Source of the DNA: Gammaproteobacteria bacterium
Lineage (GTDB): Bacteria > Pseudomonadota > Gammaproteobacteria > Pseudomonadales > Pseudohongiellaceae
Reading direction: 5' to 3'
Length of the DNA: 14,727 bases
NCBI GenBank assembly: GCA_003556835.1
Contig: PWQG01000176.1
Coordinates: 1 to 14,727 of the forward strand
In this document: positions 6,842 to 14,727 of the stretch, one piece after another
Numbering within the stretch: position 1 is the first letter of the stretch
Layout of the letters: each line of letters starts with the position of its first letter
Program-made: the position numbers and the translations under genes
The notes under the pieces: generated by a model
Seen by the model: only the letters and a program-made list of their open reading frames with translations
Database searches by the model: none
Told to the model about the DNA's origin: nothing

Positions 6842-7897
6842 ATGAAGCTGTTTGCACTGTGCACGGCACTCGCAGTCCTGTTGACTGCCTGCTCGGAAAA
6901 TCTCGCCGGTAACCGGCCCTATATCCTCACCACCGCCACCACCGGCGGCGCCTATTATCCCATCGGGGTGGCCATTGCCACCATCACCAAATCCCAGCTC
7001 GAACCCGAACACGGCATTTCCCTCTCCGCCATCAGTTCCGCCGGCTCCCAGGAGAACATCAAGCTGCTGCGCGACAACCAGGCCCAGTTTGCCCTGCTGC
7101 AGGGCGCCTTTGCTGCCTGGGGCTGGGCCGGTGAAGGGCCGGTGAGCCGGCCACAGGAACATCTGCGCTCGGTCGGCGCCATGTGGCAGAACGTCGAGCA
7201 TTTTGTCCTGGTCAATCGCCTGGTACGCAGCGGTGACCTTAGCGACCTGGCCCATCTCGGTGGCGAGCGTTTTGTATTGGGTGCCCGCAACTCGGGCGCG
7301 GAACAGACCGGTCGTTACATCCTCGATGCCCTCGGCATCGACTACGAGAACAGCATGAGCCTGGCCTGGATGGGGTATGGTGGCGCGGCCAATGCCATCC
7401 AGGACGGCAATATCGTGGGCATGAACGTGCCCGCCGGTGCGCCGGTCAGTGCCATCACCCAGGCTTTCGCGCAGCTGGGTGATCGCCTGACCATCCTTGA
7501 TTTCACCGAGGAGCAGCTGGAGGCCATCAACCGCCGCTACAACCTCTGGGACTGGTACGAATTCCCCCCGGAAACCTATCCCAACCAGAGCCGCACCGTG
7601 CGTTCGGTGGCCAGTCCTAATGTACTGGCCACGCGCCGTGATATACCGGAGGATGCCGTCTACCACATCACCCGCACCATCTGGGAGAATCTCACCGCGC
7701 TGCAGAACATTCATGGGGCCACCCGGGAAATGGAACTGGAACTCGCCGTACGTGGCCTCGGCGCGCCCCTGCACCCCGGCGCCATTCGCTACTATCGCGA
7801 ACAGGGCCTGGAGATTCCCGAGGAACTGATACTGCCGGGCGAAGACCGGCCCGCTGGTCTCGAGGGCCTGGAAACCGCTACCACAACAGAACAATAA
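6842..7897 (+). CDS. TAXI-family TRAP transporter solute-binding lipoprotein
   Basis: This 351-residue protein begins with a short lipoprotein signal peptide; the lipobox LLTAC places the lipidated Cys at 17. The mature part has the features of TAXI binding proteins: TTATTGGAYYPIG (30-42) near the N-terminus, SSAGSQENIKLL (65-76), and the conserved stretches FVLGARNSGAEQTGRYIL (144-161) and GGAANAIQDGNIVGM (180-194). It would capture a carboxylate-type ligand in the periplasm and deliver it to the membrane subunit encoded 21 nt downstream. The ligand cannot be read from the sequence. The last 20 or so residues are a polar tail. The ribosome site is weak (GGGGA about 10 nt upstream). The context as first gene of a two-gene transporter operon is standard. 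Confidence 0.92.
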   Translation: MKLFALCTALAVLLTACSENLAGNRPYILTTATTGGAYYPIGVAIATITKSQLEPEHGISLSAISSAGSQENIKLLRDNQAQFALLQGAFAAWGWAGEGPVSRPQEHLRSVGAMWQNVEHFVLVNRLVRSGDLSDLAHLGGERFVLGARNSGAEQTGRYILDALGIDYENSMSLAWMGYGGAANAIQDGNIVGMNVPAGAPVSAITQAFAQLGDRLTILDFTEEQLEAINRRYNLWDWYEFPPETYPNQSRTVRSVASPNVLATRRDIPEDAVYHITRTIWENLTALQNIHGATREMELELAVRGLGAPLHPGAIRYYREQGLEIPEELILPGEDRPAGLEGLETATTTEQ

Positions 7898-7918
7898 AAC
7901 CGGAGCCATCGTACCACC

Positions 7919-9919
7919 ATGCATTCACCCTTTCTGAAGTGGGCCGCTTTCCTCTTTGCCCTGTTCCATTTCTACACCAATGTGTTTGCCACCATGTCCG
8001 AGCTCTGGTTCTCGGCCATCCATTTTGGTGGTTTCGTCGCGCTTTGCGCCCTGGCTGCCAATGAACGCCGGGGCGAGGACGATGCCGGGCCATCCCCACT
8101 GCAATACGTCATCAACATCGCCCTGGCAGTGGTAGCGGTGGCCGTACCGATCTATCTGATACTCTTCGAGAACGCACTCTACGCGCGTGAGACCGAATTC
8201 ATCTGGTCAGACTATCTGTTCACCAGCGTCGCGGTCCTGCTGGCCATCGAATTCACCCGCCGCACCACAGGCTGGTTCATGCCCATCCTGATCCTGATTT
8301 CCCTGGGTTATATCCTCTTCCTGGGCCGGTATATCAGCGGGGTTTTCTACTTTCCCGGACTCAATGCGGAAACGGTGCTGTACCGCAGCTTCTTCAGCTC
8401 CGAGGGCATGTTCGGGTTGACCGCCAACATCTCGGCCACCTTTGTCTTCATGTTCATCCTGTTCGGCTCCTTCCTGCTCAAGTCCGGGGCCGGCGATTTC
8501 ATTGTCAATTTCGCCCGCTGCCTGGCCGGCCGTTTCACTGGTGGCGCGGGTCTGGTCGCTGTAGTCGGTTCCGGCATGATGGGCTCGGTCTCCGGTTCCG
8601 CGGTCGCCAATACCGTTTCGACCGGGGTGATCACCATTCCGATGATGAAACGTTCGGGCTTTCCCGCGAAATTCTCCGCTGGTGTGGTGGCCGCTTCGTC
8701 CACCGGCGGTGCCCTGATGCCCCCCATCATGGGCGCGGGCGCATTTGTCATGGCAAGCTACACACAGATCCCCTATCTCACGGTGATCGCCGTCTCCACA
8801 CTGCCCGCGCTGCTCTATTTCCTGACCGTCAGTTTCTTTGTCAATATCGAGGCCAAGCGACTCGGCCTGCGACCGGATCAGGCCGGGGAACACGAAAGCA
8901 TGTGGAATGTGGTCAAGAGCGGTTGGCATTTCATCTTTCCGCTGGTGGTGTTGGTGGGCCTCCTGGTCGCCGGCTACACACCCATCCGCGCGGCCGCCTT
9001 CGCGATTGCTGCCGTGATCGTCTCATCCTGGCTCTCGCCAACACCGATGAAAGCGAAGGAATGTTTCGAGGCCACGGTCGACGCCATGCGCACCATGATG
9101 TCCACCGCCCTGCTGCTGGTCGCCGTAGGCCTGGTGATCAACGTGGTCACCACCACCGGCGTGGGTAACGCCTTCTCCCTGATGATCGTGGAATGGGCCC
9201 AGGGCAATCTGCTGATCAGCCTGGCCCTGATTGCCTTCGCTTCACTGATCCTGGGCATGGGTCTGCCGGTGACCGCCTCCTACATCGTACTGGCGACCCT
9301 TGCCGCGCCCATCCTGTTCGACCTGATCAGTCATGACGCATTGCTGGCCGCAATACGCGCTGGCGGTATTCCGGACAGTGTGCAGGCAACCCTGGACCTG
9401 TTTGGTGGTGATGCAGCCGTTGCGCTGCGGGAAATGCCGCTGGAGATGAAACAATTGATGCGCGAGGAGTTGCTGAGTCCGGAACTGTTGACCGGCATGT
9501 TGCTCAGTGCCCACCTGATCATTTTCTGGCTGAGCCAGGACAGCAATGTGACACCGCCGGTCTGCCTGGCCGCCTTCGCCGCTGCCGGCATCGCAGGCAC
9601 CAAACCGATGGCCACCGGTGTCACTTCCTGGAAGGTTGCCAAGGGCCTGTACCTTGTGCCGGTGCTGTTTGCCTATTCACCACTGATCTCGGGCACCTGG
9701 CCGGAACGCCTGTACATTTTCTTCTGGTCCTGCCTGGGGCTTTACGCCATGGCGGGCCTGTTGCACTGGCGCCTGGACAAGGCCCTGACGCCGGTAACCG
9801 CCGCCCTGCTGCTGGTCAGCGCCGGCCTGCTGTTGTGGCCACCGCTTAGCGTGTATTATCACATCGCGGGGGCATTGATCCTGCTCTCTGTCATCTTCTG
9901 GCAGAAGCGGACTGCCTGA
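7919..9919 (+). CDS. TRAP transporter fused permease (TAXI type, 4TM plus 12TM)
   Basis: This 666-residue inner-membrane protein combines the small DctQ-like part (about 1-160) with the large DctM-like part. It is the Na+/H+-driven membrane component for the TAXI binding protein just upstream. Diagnostic DctM motifs are GSVSGSAVANTVSTG (222-236) and GMGLPVTASYIV (446-457), plus SQDSNVTPPVCLAAFAAAGIAG (539-560), which matches the (S/I)xxNxTPPVxLAA element. Between the last two motifs a hydrophilic segment of about 50 residues (471-522) separates membrane helices, longer than the short loop of many TAXI permeases. The ATG lies 21 nt after the preceding stop, with GGAG (7902-7905) at a rather long 13-nt spacing. 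A stable hairpin follows 10 nt after the stop. Confidence 0.92.
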   Translation: MHSPFLKWAAFLFALFHFYTNVFATMSELWFSAIHFGGFVALCALAANERRGEDDAGPSPLQYVINIALAVVAVAVPIYLILFENALYARETEFIWSDYLFTSVAVLLAIEFTRRTTGWFMPILILISLGYILFLGRYISGVFYFPGLNAETVLYRSFFSSEGMFGLTANISATFVFMFILFGSFLLKSGAGDFIVNFARCLAGRFTGGAGLVAVVGSGMMGSVSGSAVANTVSTGVITIPMMKRSGFPAKFSAGVVAASSTGGALMPPIMGAGAFVMASYTQIPYLTVIAVSTLPALLYFLTVSFFVNIEAKRLGLRPDQAGEHESMWNVVKSGWHFIFPLVVLVGLLVAGYTPIRAAAFAIAAVIVSSWLSPTPMKAKECFEATVDAMRTMMSTALLLVAVGLVINVVTTTGVGNAFSLMIVEWAQGNLLISLALIAFASLILGMGLPVTASYIVLATLAAPILFDLISHDALLAAIRAGGIPDSVQATLDLFGGDAAVALREMPLEMKQLMREELLSPELLTGMLLSAHLIIFWLSQDSNVTPPVCLAAFAAAGIAGTKPMATGVTSWKVAKGLYLVPVLFAYSPLISGTWPERLYIFFWSCLGLYAMAGLLHWRLDKALTPVTAALLLVSAGLLLWPPLSVYYHIAGALILLSVIFWQKRTA

Positions 9920-9929
9920 CAGTGGATCG

Positions 9930-9950
9930 CTGTACCGGACGCCGGTACAG
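9930..9950 (+). terminator. Perfect 9-bp-stem hairpin after the TRAP permease gene
   Basis: CTGTACCGG (9930-9938) and CCGGTACAG (9942-9950) are exact reverse complements around an ACG loop. The hairpin lies in the 52-nt gap between the TRAP permease stop and the next gene. The following bases (TCAAGG) have no T-tract, so it is not a classical intrinsic terminator. It may end transcription with help, protect the upstream mRNA end, or act as an operator for the next cluster. Confidence 0.45.
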
Positions 9951-9971
9951 TCAAGGCGCGGAAACCGGATT

Positions 9972-10397
9972 ATGTTCTCGGAAAAGGAACTGAATCTGCA
10001 GGAATCGGAGTTGCGGAACCGGGTGCGTAATCTGCCGGACGAGCAGCGCAAGCGCTACCTTGAGCTGGAAGGTCGGCAATTGCGCAGCCTGTCGGTGTAC
10101 AAACGGCTCAACGCACTGTTCTTCCTGGGCCTCAATCATTTCTACCTGGAGCGCTGGCTGCGCGGGGTGATCAACCTGCTGGCCACCGCGGTGGCCATCT
10201 ATCTCTACCTGTTCAACGACATGCGGGGTTATCCGGTGCTGATCCTGCTGGGCATGATCTTCATCGAAATCCCCCAGACCATCAATGCCCGCCACCTGGT
10301 GCACAGTGTCAACAACCGCATCATGGAACACTGCCTGGCGCGGGTGGGTGACCGGGGTCCGACTCAACGCCCGGGCGGGCTGCGGGACAGTAATTGA
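9972..10397 (+). CDS. Small TM2-like membrane protein
   Basis: This 141-residue protein has a charged, helical N-terminus (1-44, rich in Glu, Arg and Lys), then two hydrophobic segments. The first contains LNALFFLGLNHFYLERWLRG (47-66), which resembles TM2 domains (a hydrophobic stretch, then a .HFYL.....RG turn), followed by INLLATAVAIYLYLF. The second is YPVLILLGMIFIEI (about 87-100). The C-terminal 40 residues are polar. TM2 proteins have no general biochemical function assigned. Its stop TGA overlaps the ATG of the DUF58 gene by one base, so translation of the two is probably coupled and it likely belongs to the DUF58/transglutaminase/MoxR cluster. No strong ribosome site was seen before the ATG. 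Confidence 0.72.
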   Translation: MFSEKELNLQESELRNRVRNLPDEQRKRYLELEGRQLRSLSVYKRLNALFFLGLNHFYLERWLRGVINLLATAVAIYLYLFNDMRGYPVLILLGMIFIEIPQTINARHLVHSVNNRIMEHCLARVGDRGPTQRPGGLRDSN

Positions 10398-11719
10398 TGC
10401 GGACTGTGATGGCATCGATGGCACCCCACATTGAGCGGGCCGCAAAGCTCTGGCTCTGGTGCCGGGAGCGCTTTCCGCTGCCCCTGACCGGGCTGCTGGT
10501 TCTCGGCTTCCTGCTTCTGGCACTGCGGACCTGGGGCTACGGTCGTATGGACCTGGTGGTATTTGCCCTGACCATCTGTGCCCTTGCCATTGTGCTCGGC
10601 AGTCTGCTGCTGGTGCTGATCGCCGGTTTCTCGATCCGCCGCCGACTCCATGCAGACAAACAGGCCAACGCCACATCCCAATCCGTGCAAGCCGAGGCTG
10701 ACTTCCCCAACGATACCGGGTTCCGGGTAGCCACCATCCGCTGGCTGCCTTTAGTCAGCCTGCAATGGGAAGTGGTCCACCCGGATGCCATCCGCACCCG
10801 TAACCGCCTGTCCGGCGACGGGCTTTGGCTGGAAGAAGAGATCACACCACGACAACGCTGCCTGGTCCAGCATATCGAGCGTCGCTTTACCGTTTCTGAT
10901 GTACTTGGTCTGGCGCGCTTTTCCTGGCGTCAGCAACGGCCTGACAGCCTGCTCGCCCTGCCAGGCAAAGGCATGATCCGGCACCTGCCGGTACTGCGCT
11001 CACTCAGCGCCGAGGATGGCCTGCCCGATCCTGCCGGCCGGCCCGAAGGGGATCGGATGGAAATCCGCGCCTACAGCCCCGGCGATCCGGTGCGAAACAT
11101 CATGTGGGGCATTTATGCCCGCAACCGGGAACTGAATGTACGACTGGAAGAGAAAAGTGTTTTCCACAGTCGCCGCGTACTGGCCTACCTGATCTCCGGA
11201 CCGGGTGATGAGTCCGCCGCCGCGGTGGCCCGCGTGGCCCTGGAGTCGGGCGCCCTGGGGGACGACTGGCAGTTTGGCGCCGATGGCACGAGCGGTGGCA
11301 CTTCACAGCGTGCGGAAGCGCTGCAACGTATTGCTGCTTCGCGCGCCATCGGCCGCAAGGCACATCCCTGGGGACTGGATGAATTCCTGGAACAAAGTGG
11401 CGACGATAGCGCCCACTGCATCGTTTTTGCCGCTGCCGGAGGAAACTGGACGCAGGCGCTGCAACAGTCAGCAGCGCGCTTTCGCGGCAGCCTGTCCGTG
11501 ATCCTTGCCACGGATGGCTTCGAGCGCGAAGAGCCGCTGCCGCTCTGGCGCAAATTGTTGTTCCGTCGGTCATCTGGCGATGCAATCTCTGCGGCTTCCA
11601 GGCATGACGTGCGACAATTGACAGGATTGCTGAATGAACTACGACATTATTCCGGTTCTGCAATGGTAGTGGACCGGCATACCGGCCTGAGTTTTGACCA
11701 GACACTGAAAAGGGTTTAG
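10397..11719 (+). CDS. DUF58 domain-containing membrane protein
   Basis: This protein has 440 aa from the ATG at 10397; a TTG directly before it is a less likely start. Two hydrophobic segments (about 28-46 and 52-79) anchor the N-terminus. The rest is soluble and contains the DUF58 hallmark GDRMEIRAYSPGDPVRNIMW (218-237) followed by ARNRELNVR (241-249), matching the family pattern of an R.Y.pGD..R.I.W core. DUF58 proteins are usually encoded next to MoxR ATPases and membrane transglutaminases, and some carry a von Willebrand A-like fold; the biochemical role is not established. The gene overlaps the TM2-like gene by one base and is followed closely by the transglutaminase gene, which fits one operon. 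Confidence 0.88.
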   Translation: MRTVMASMAPHIERAAKLWLWCRERFPLPLTGLLVLGFLLLALRTWGYGRMDLVVFALTICALAIVLGSLLLVLIAGFSIRRRLHADKQANATSQSVQAEADFPNDTGFRVATIRWLPLVSLQWEVVHPDAIRTRNRLSGDGLWLEEEITPRQRCLVQHIERRFTVSDVLGLARFSWRQQRPDSLLALPGKGMIRHLPVLRSLSAEDGLPDPAGRPEGDRMEIRAYSPGDPVRNIMWGIYARNRELNVRLEEKSVFHSRRVLAYLISGPGDESAAAVARVALESGALGDDWQFGADGTSGGTSQRAEALQRIAASRAIGRKAHPWGLDEFLEQSGDDSAHCIVFAAAGGNWTQALQQSAARFRGSLSVILATDGFEREEPLPLWRKLLFRRSSGDAISAASRHDVRQLTGLLNELRHYSGSAMVVDRHTGLSFDQTLKRV

Positions 11720-11752
11720 TGTCTTTTGACCTCAACCTTTCATAGACACACT

Positions 11753-13933
11753 ATGCATCAACACAATGCCAATCTGCTTCCGGGTAGCCTGCGCGCCCTG
11801 ATCATCGGTTCGGCCTTCTGGGTTTTGAGCCTGCCCCTGACGACCGTCAGCGGCTCTGTGGCGGCATTCCTGGGTGCCGTCGGTGCCTGCCTGGCCGTGG
11901 ATGTGCTGATCTCGCGTCCGCCCTGGCGTGATCTGCGCCTGCCGGCGATCAGCCTCGGCGCCCTGCTGTGCATGCTGGTGGGGCTGTCCCTGGCGGGCCT
12001 GCTCACCACCAGCTCTCTGTTGGCCGGCATCTTCGGGGCCATGGGCAGCTTCGGACTGGCCCAGGTGATCGGTGGATTCACCATCAGTGCCAGCGTGACT
12101 GTTGTGCTGCGCAGCCTGGCGCAACGGCACAATGCCGGGCGGGTGCTGGAGATCCTGTTCGTGGCGGCGGCCTTCGTGATCGCCCTGGCCGCCCACCGCC
12201 AGGGCATGATCCACCGGCCCTACTTCATCGGTGACTTTGCCCAGATCCGGGGCATTGATCCCTCCTCCATCCTCATGGCAGCAGGTTCCGTCGCCGTCCT
12301 GGCCCTTTCAGCACTGCTGATGATGGAAAACAACCACCGGCGCCTGCCCTATCATTTCACGGCCATTGCGCTGCTGTGCTTCTCCCTGCTGGCCTGGGTG
12401 CAATTCCTGGGCATGCCCACCCCCAGCCTGACCGATGACCTGGGCCTCACCGGACAGTCCGGCAGAGGCTCTTCCGCCCAGGATGACAATCCCTTCCGTG
12501 ATGGAGAGAATGATCCCGGCGACCGTGAGGCACCCGTGGCCATCGTGCTGTTCCGCGATGACTACGAACCCGAGGAGGGGATCTATTACTTCCGGGAATC
12601 CGCCTATTCCGAATTCAATGGTTCCATGCTGGCCACGGCCAGCAATCCAGTGCTGGACCAGGACCTGGTGCGCGGCTTCAGCGGCCAGAATGCCAGCGTG
12701 GACCCCGACGAAATCCCGGCCCGGGGCATGCGCCGCGAAGTACGCACCACCATAGGCCTGCTGACCCCGCATCGCAGTCCCTTCGGCCTGGACACTCCCG
12801 AACAGTTCAACAATGTGCCCAACCCGAACAGCCTGCGTTTCCGGCAGACCTATGAGGCGGTGTCCCAGGTTCCAGAGTTCCGTTTTCCCGACCTGATGGG
12901 CCGCGAAGCTGGCGCCCCCGATTGGAGTGTCGATCAGTGGCAGGAATACCTGGCCATGCCCGATGACCCGCGCTATGGTGAACACGCACGGGAGCTGGTC
13001 GGCGGATTGCGCCCGGAATTCGCCGAAGATCCCTATGCCAAGGCCATGGCCGTGAAGTCCTGGCTGGATGAGAACGGCATCTACAGCCTGAAAAATGAAC
13101 ACGCTTATGCCAGCGACCCGGCTGCCTCCTTCCTGTTCGGGGACCTGACCGGTTACTGCGTACATTTCGCCTACGCCGCCACTTATATGTACCGCAGCCT
13201 GGGCATTCCATCCCGGGTCGGCGTAGGCTATGCGGTGCCGGCACAGAACCGCGCCGGTGGCAGTGCCCTGCTGATCCAGGCGGTCAATGGCCATGCCTGG
13301 CCGGAAATCTACCTGGCCGGCCTGGGCTGGGTGATCGTCGACCCCACACCGGCCCAGACGCTTGTGGACATGTCGGTTGATCCCCAGGATGGCCTGCAAC
13401 AGATGCTTGGCGACATGCTGCGCGATGAAGCCGCCTTCGAGCAATATCTGCAGAGCCAGCAGAGCAGCAGTCCGCTGTCCCTGGCCGGCCTGCTACGCAC
13501 CCTGACCCTGTCCCTGCTGGCGCTGCTGCTCGCCGCCTGGCTGATCCGTATCGGGCGGCAGCAGGCGCCAAGATTGGCCAGCAAGACCCAACTGCACCGC
13601 TGGAGCTACCGGGCGGCCCTTGATCGGCTGGCCGCCCATGGCCTGGTCCGCCAGCCCGGTGAAAGCCGCGAGAATTTTGCCAGGCGCTGTCAGGATCGGT
13701 TGCCGGCATTCCACAATATGACCCGGGCCCATCTGGCCCTGGCCATGGGCAGCCGTACAGCGCTGTCGGCAAGCCATGGCACAACCACACTGGCACCGCA
13801 GGCGGAAAACGGTGACCGGCAGCAGTGGCGGCTATGGCAAAAACAATTGAACGCGGAACTGAAATCCTCCATACCACTGTGGCGCCGTGCAGTGGCCTTC
13901 ATCGATCCCTTCGCATGGCTGCGCAGCCGCTAG
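11753..13933 (+). CDS. TgpA-like membrane transglutaminase (DUF3488/DUF4129 type)
   Basis: From the ATG at 11753 the protein is 726 aa; an in-frame TTG at 11726 would add nine residues, and neither start has a strong Shine-Dalgarno. Residues below count from the ATG. Six or seven hydrophobic segments fill about 12-220. A large periplasmic part (about 222-575) contains the transglutaminase-like core: TGYCVHFA with Cys469, NGHAWPEIYL with His514, and GWVIVDPTPA with Asp530, a complete catalytic triad. One more transmembrane helix (about 580-598) leads to a cytoplasmic tail with a DUF4129-like region (LHRWSYRAALDRLAAHGL, about 614-631). It resembles Pseudomonas TgpA, which is encoded with MoxR and DUF58 partners. 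The reaction could be peptide cross-linking or hydrolysis; the substrate is unknown. Confidence 0.88.
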   Translation: MHQHNANLLPGSLRALIIGSAFWVLSLPLTTVSGSVAAFLGAVGACLAVDVLISRPPWRDLRLPAISLGALLCMLVGLSLAGLLTTSSLLAGIFGAMGSFGLAQVIGGFTISASVTVVLRSLAQRHNAGRVLEILFVAAAFVIALAAHRQGMIHRPYFIGDFAQIRGIDPSSILMAAGSVAVLALSALLMMENNHRRLPYHFTAIALLCFSLLAWVQFLGMPTPSLTDDLGLTGQSGRGSSAQDDNPFRDGENDPGDREAPVAIVLFRDDYEPEEGIYYFRESAYSEFNGSMLATASNPVLDQDLVRGFSGQNASVDPDEIPARGMRREVRTTIGLLTPHRSPFGLDTPEQFNNVPNPNSLRFRQTYEAVSQVPEFRFPDLMGREAGAPDWSVDQWQEYLAMPDDPRYGEHARELVGGLRPEFAEDPYAKAMAVKSWLDENGIYSLKNEHAYASDPAASFLFGDLTGYCVHFAYAATYMYRSLGIPSRVGVGYAVPAQNRAGGSALLIQAVNGHAWPEIYLAGLGWVIVDPTPAQTLVDMSVDPQDGLQQMLGDMLRDEAAFEQYLQSQQSSSPLSLAGLLRTLTLSLLALLLAAWLIRIGRQQAPRLASKTQLHRWSYRAALDRLAAHGLVRQPGESRENFARRCQDRLPAFHNMTRAHLALAMGSRTALSASHGTTTLAPQAENGDRQQWRLWQKQLNAELKSSIPLWRRAVAFIDPFAWLRSR

Positions 13934-13985
13934 GGAATCTCTGAACCAGGAAAGCTTTGAACAGCTAACAGGAGTCGGACTTCAC

Positions 13986-14727
13986 ATGAATGCAATGACT
14001 GATGAAAATCCCTCGCTGGGCGAAGCCCGGAGTGTGCTGGACCGACTCGCCGCGGCAGTGAAAGCCCAGGTCATCGGCCGCGATGACGTGGTCGAGCTGG
14101 TACTCATTGCCCTGATGGCGGACGGTCATGTATTGCTGGAAGACTTCCCGGGCTCTGGAAAAACCACCCTGGCCAAGGCCCTTGGCACAGCCATCAGTGA
14201 CGACGGCAGCGCCCACGACGAGCCCATCGTGCCTTTCCGCCGCATCCAGTTCACACCCGACCTGCTGCCTTCTGACGTGACCGGTGGCAGCGTGTTCGAT
14301 ACCAGCAGCAACAGCTTCCATTTCCGCCACGGGCCCATCTTTGCCCATGTCGTACTGGCCGATGAGATCAATCGCACCTCTCCCAAAGTGCAATCGGCCA
14401 TGCTCGAAGCCATGGGCGAGAAGCAGGTGACGGTCGACAACAACACCTATGCGCTGGACGATCTGTTCTTTGTCATTGCCACGCAGAACCCACTGGACCT
14501 GGTGGGAACCTATCCCCTGCCGACACCGCAACTGGATCGCTTTCTGTTCAAGATCACCATGCGCCATATCGAACGCGATGCCGAACTGAATGTGCTCGAC
14601 ACCTGGCGCGAACGCCGCCGCCAGACGGAGACACCCCGGGTCAGCCGCGATGAAGTGATGCAGGCGCGTGAGCAGATCGATACCAACGTGGTCATTGCCG
14701 ACGCGGTGAAGACGGCCCTTGTCGACA
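13986..14727 (+). CDS. MoxR-family AAA+ ATPase (partial, C-terminus beyond window)
   Basis: The ATG at 13986, with GGAG at 13971-13974 (11-nt spacing), opens a frame that runs 247 codons to the window edge without a stop. The AAA_3/MoxR motifs are intact: Walker A PGSGKT (55-60), Walker B with VLADEINR (123-130), sensor ATQNP (165-169), and the GTYPLP..QLDRF segment (174-186) with the arginine-finger region. MoxR ATPases are thought to act as chaperone-like factors that mature or activate protein complexes, often with DUF58 or von Willebrand A partners. The gene follows the transglutaminase after 52 nt. In many genomes the MoxR gene precedes the DUF58 gene; here it comes last. The C-terminal lid domain is mostly outside the window. 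Confidence 0.92.
   Translation, partial: MNAMTDENPSLGEARSVLDRLAAAVKAQVIGRDDVVELVLIALMADGHVLLEDFPGSGKTTLAKALGTAISDDGSAHDEPIVPFRRIQFTPDLLPSDVTGGSVFDTSSNSFHFRHGPIFAHVVLADEINRTSPKVQSAMLEAMGEKQVTVDNNTYALDDLFFVIATQNPLDLVGTYPLPTPQLDRFLFKITMRHIERDAELNVLDTWRERRRQTETPRVSRDEVMQAREQIDTNVVIADAVKTALVD

Noticed and set aside
6506..7924. A 472-codon minus-strand ORF
   Set aside because: It is longer than the TAXI gene it opposes, but it is Gly- and Ala-rich without motifs. The plus-strand frames have lipoboxes and family signatures.
12308..13444. A 378-codon minus-strand ORF
   Set aside because: It is a shadow of the transglutaminase gene, whose catalytic Cys, His and Asp are all in the plus frame.
1..14727. 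CRISPR arrays, tRNA or rRNA genes, insertion sequences, phage or defence genes
   Set aside because: None was seen. The only direct repeat is the one at 1-120, and all large frames are explained by transport or envelope proteins.

Overview
The window is GC-rich, densely coding DNA from a Gram-negative bacterium, most likely a gammaproteobacterium. The grounds are two lipoprotein signal peptides with clear lipoboxes, a periplasmic DUF336 protein, a TAXI-type TRAP transporter with a fused permease, a TgpA-like transglutaminase and an EAL-domain fragment. The exact taxon cannot be read from the sequence. No rRNA, tRNA, CRISPR array, transposase or integrase gene was seen, and no stretch over 300 bases lacks a gene.

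Left part (1-5082). The first 150 bases hold the C-terminal end of an EAL-domain (c-di-GMP phosphodiesterase-type) protein on the + strand. It is disturbed by an offset-78 duplication that places an in-frame TAA. Convergent to it are three minus-strand genes, in transcription order: a large SLC13-family permease with four RCK_C (TrkA-C) domains (784 aa), a small exported DUF336/HbpS-GlcG-like protein (GTG start, strong Shine-Dalgarno, own sigma70-like promoter), and a second SLC13/RCK_C permease (649 aa) with a highly charged linker between its two RCK_C domains. The two permeases are paralogues flanking the exported protein.

Middle part (5083-9919). A 158-bp divergent intergenic region separates the first permease from a plus-strand serine-hydrolase (beta-lactamase/S12 type) lipoprotein. 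It is followed by a two-gene TAXI-TRAP transporter: a lipoprotein solute-binding subunit and a fused 4TM-12TM permease. A perfect 9-bp-stem hairpin ends this block.

Right part (9972-14727). A compact plus-strand cluster encodes a small TM2-like membrane protein, a DUF58 protein (1-nt stop/start overlap with the preceding gene), a membrane transglutaminase of the TgpA/DUF3488 type with a complete Cys-His-Asp triad, and a MoxR AAA+ ATPase cut off by the window edge. MoxR, DUF58 and transglutaminase proteins are commonly encoded together and are thought to act in envelope or protein-complex maturation. Here the ATPase gene comes last instead of first, and a TM2-like gene leads.

Overall this is a transport and cell-envelope region. 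No wholly new system is evident. The best leads are the odd permease pair around the DUF336 gene, with loss of a core Asn pair in one and a charged linker in the other, and the rearranged MoxR/DUF58/transglutaminase cluster.
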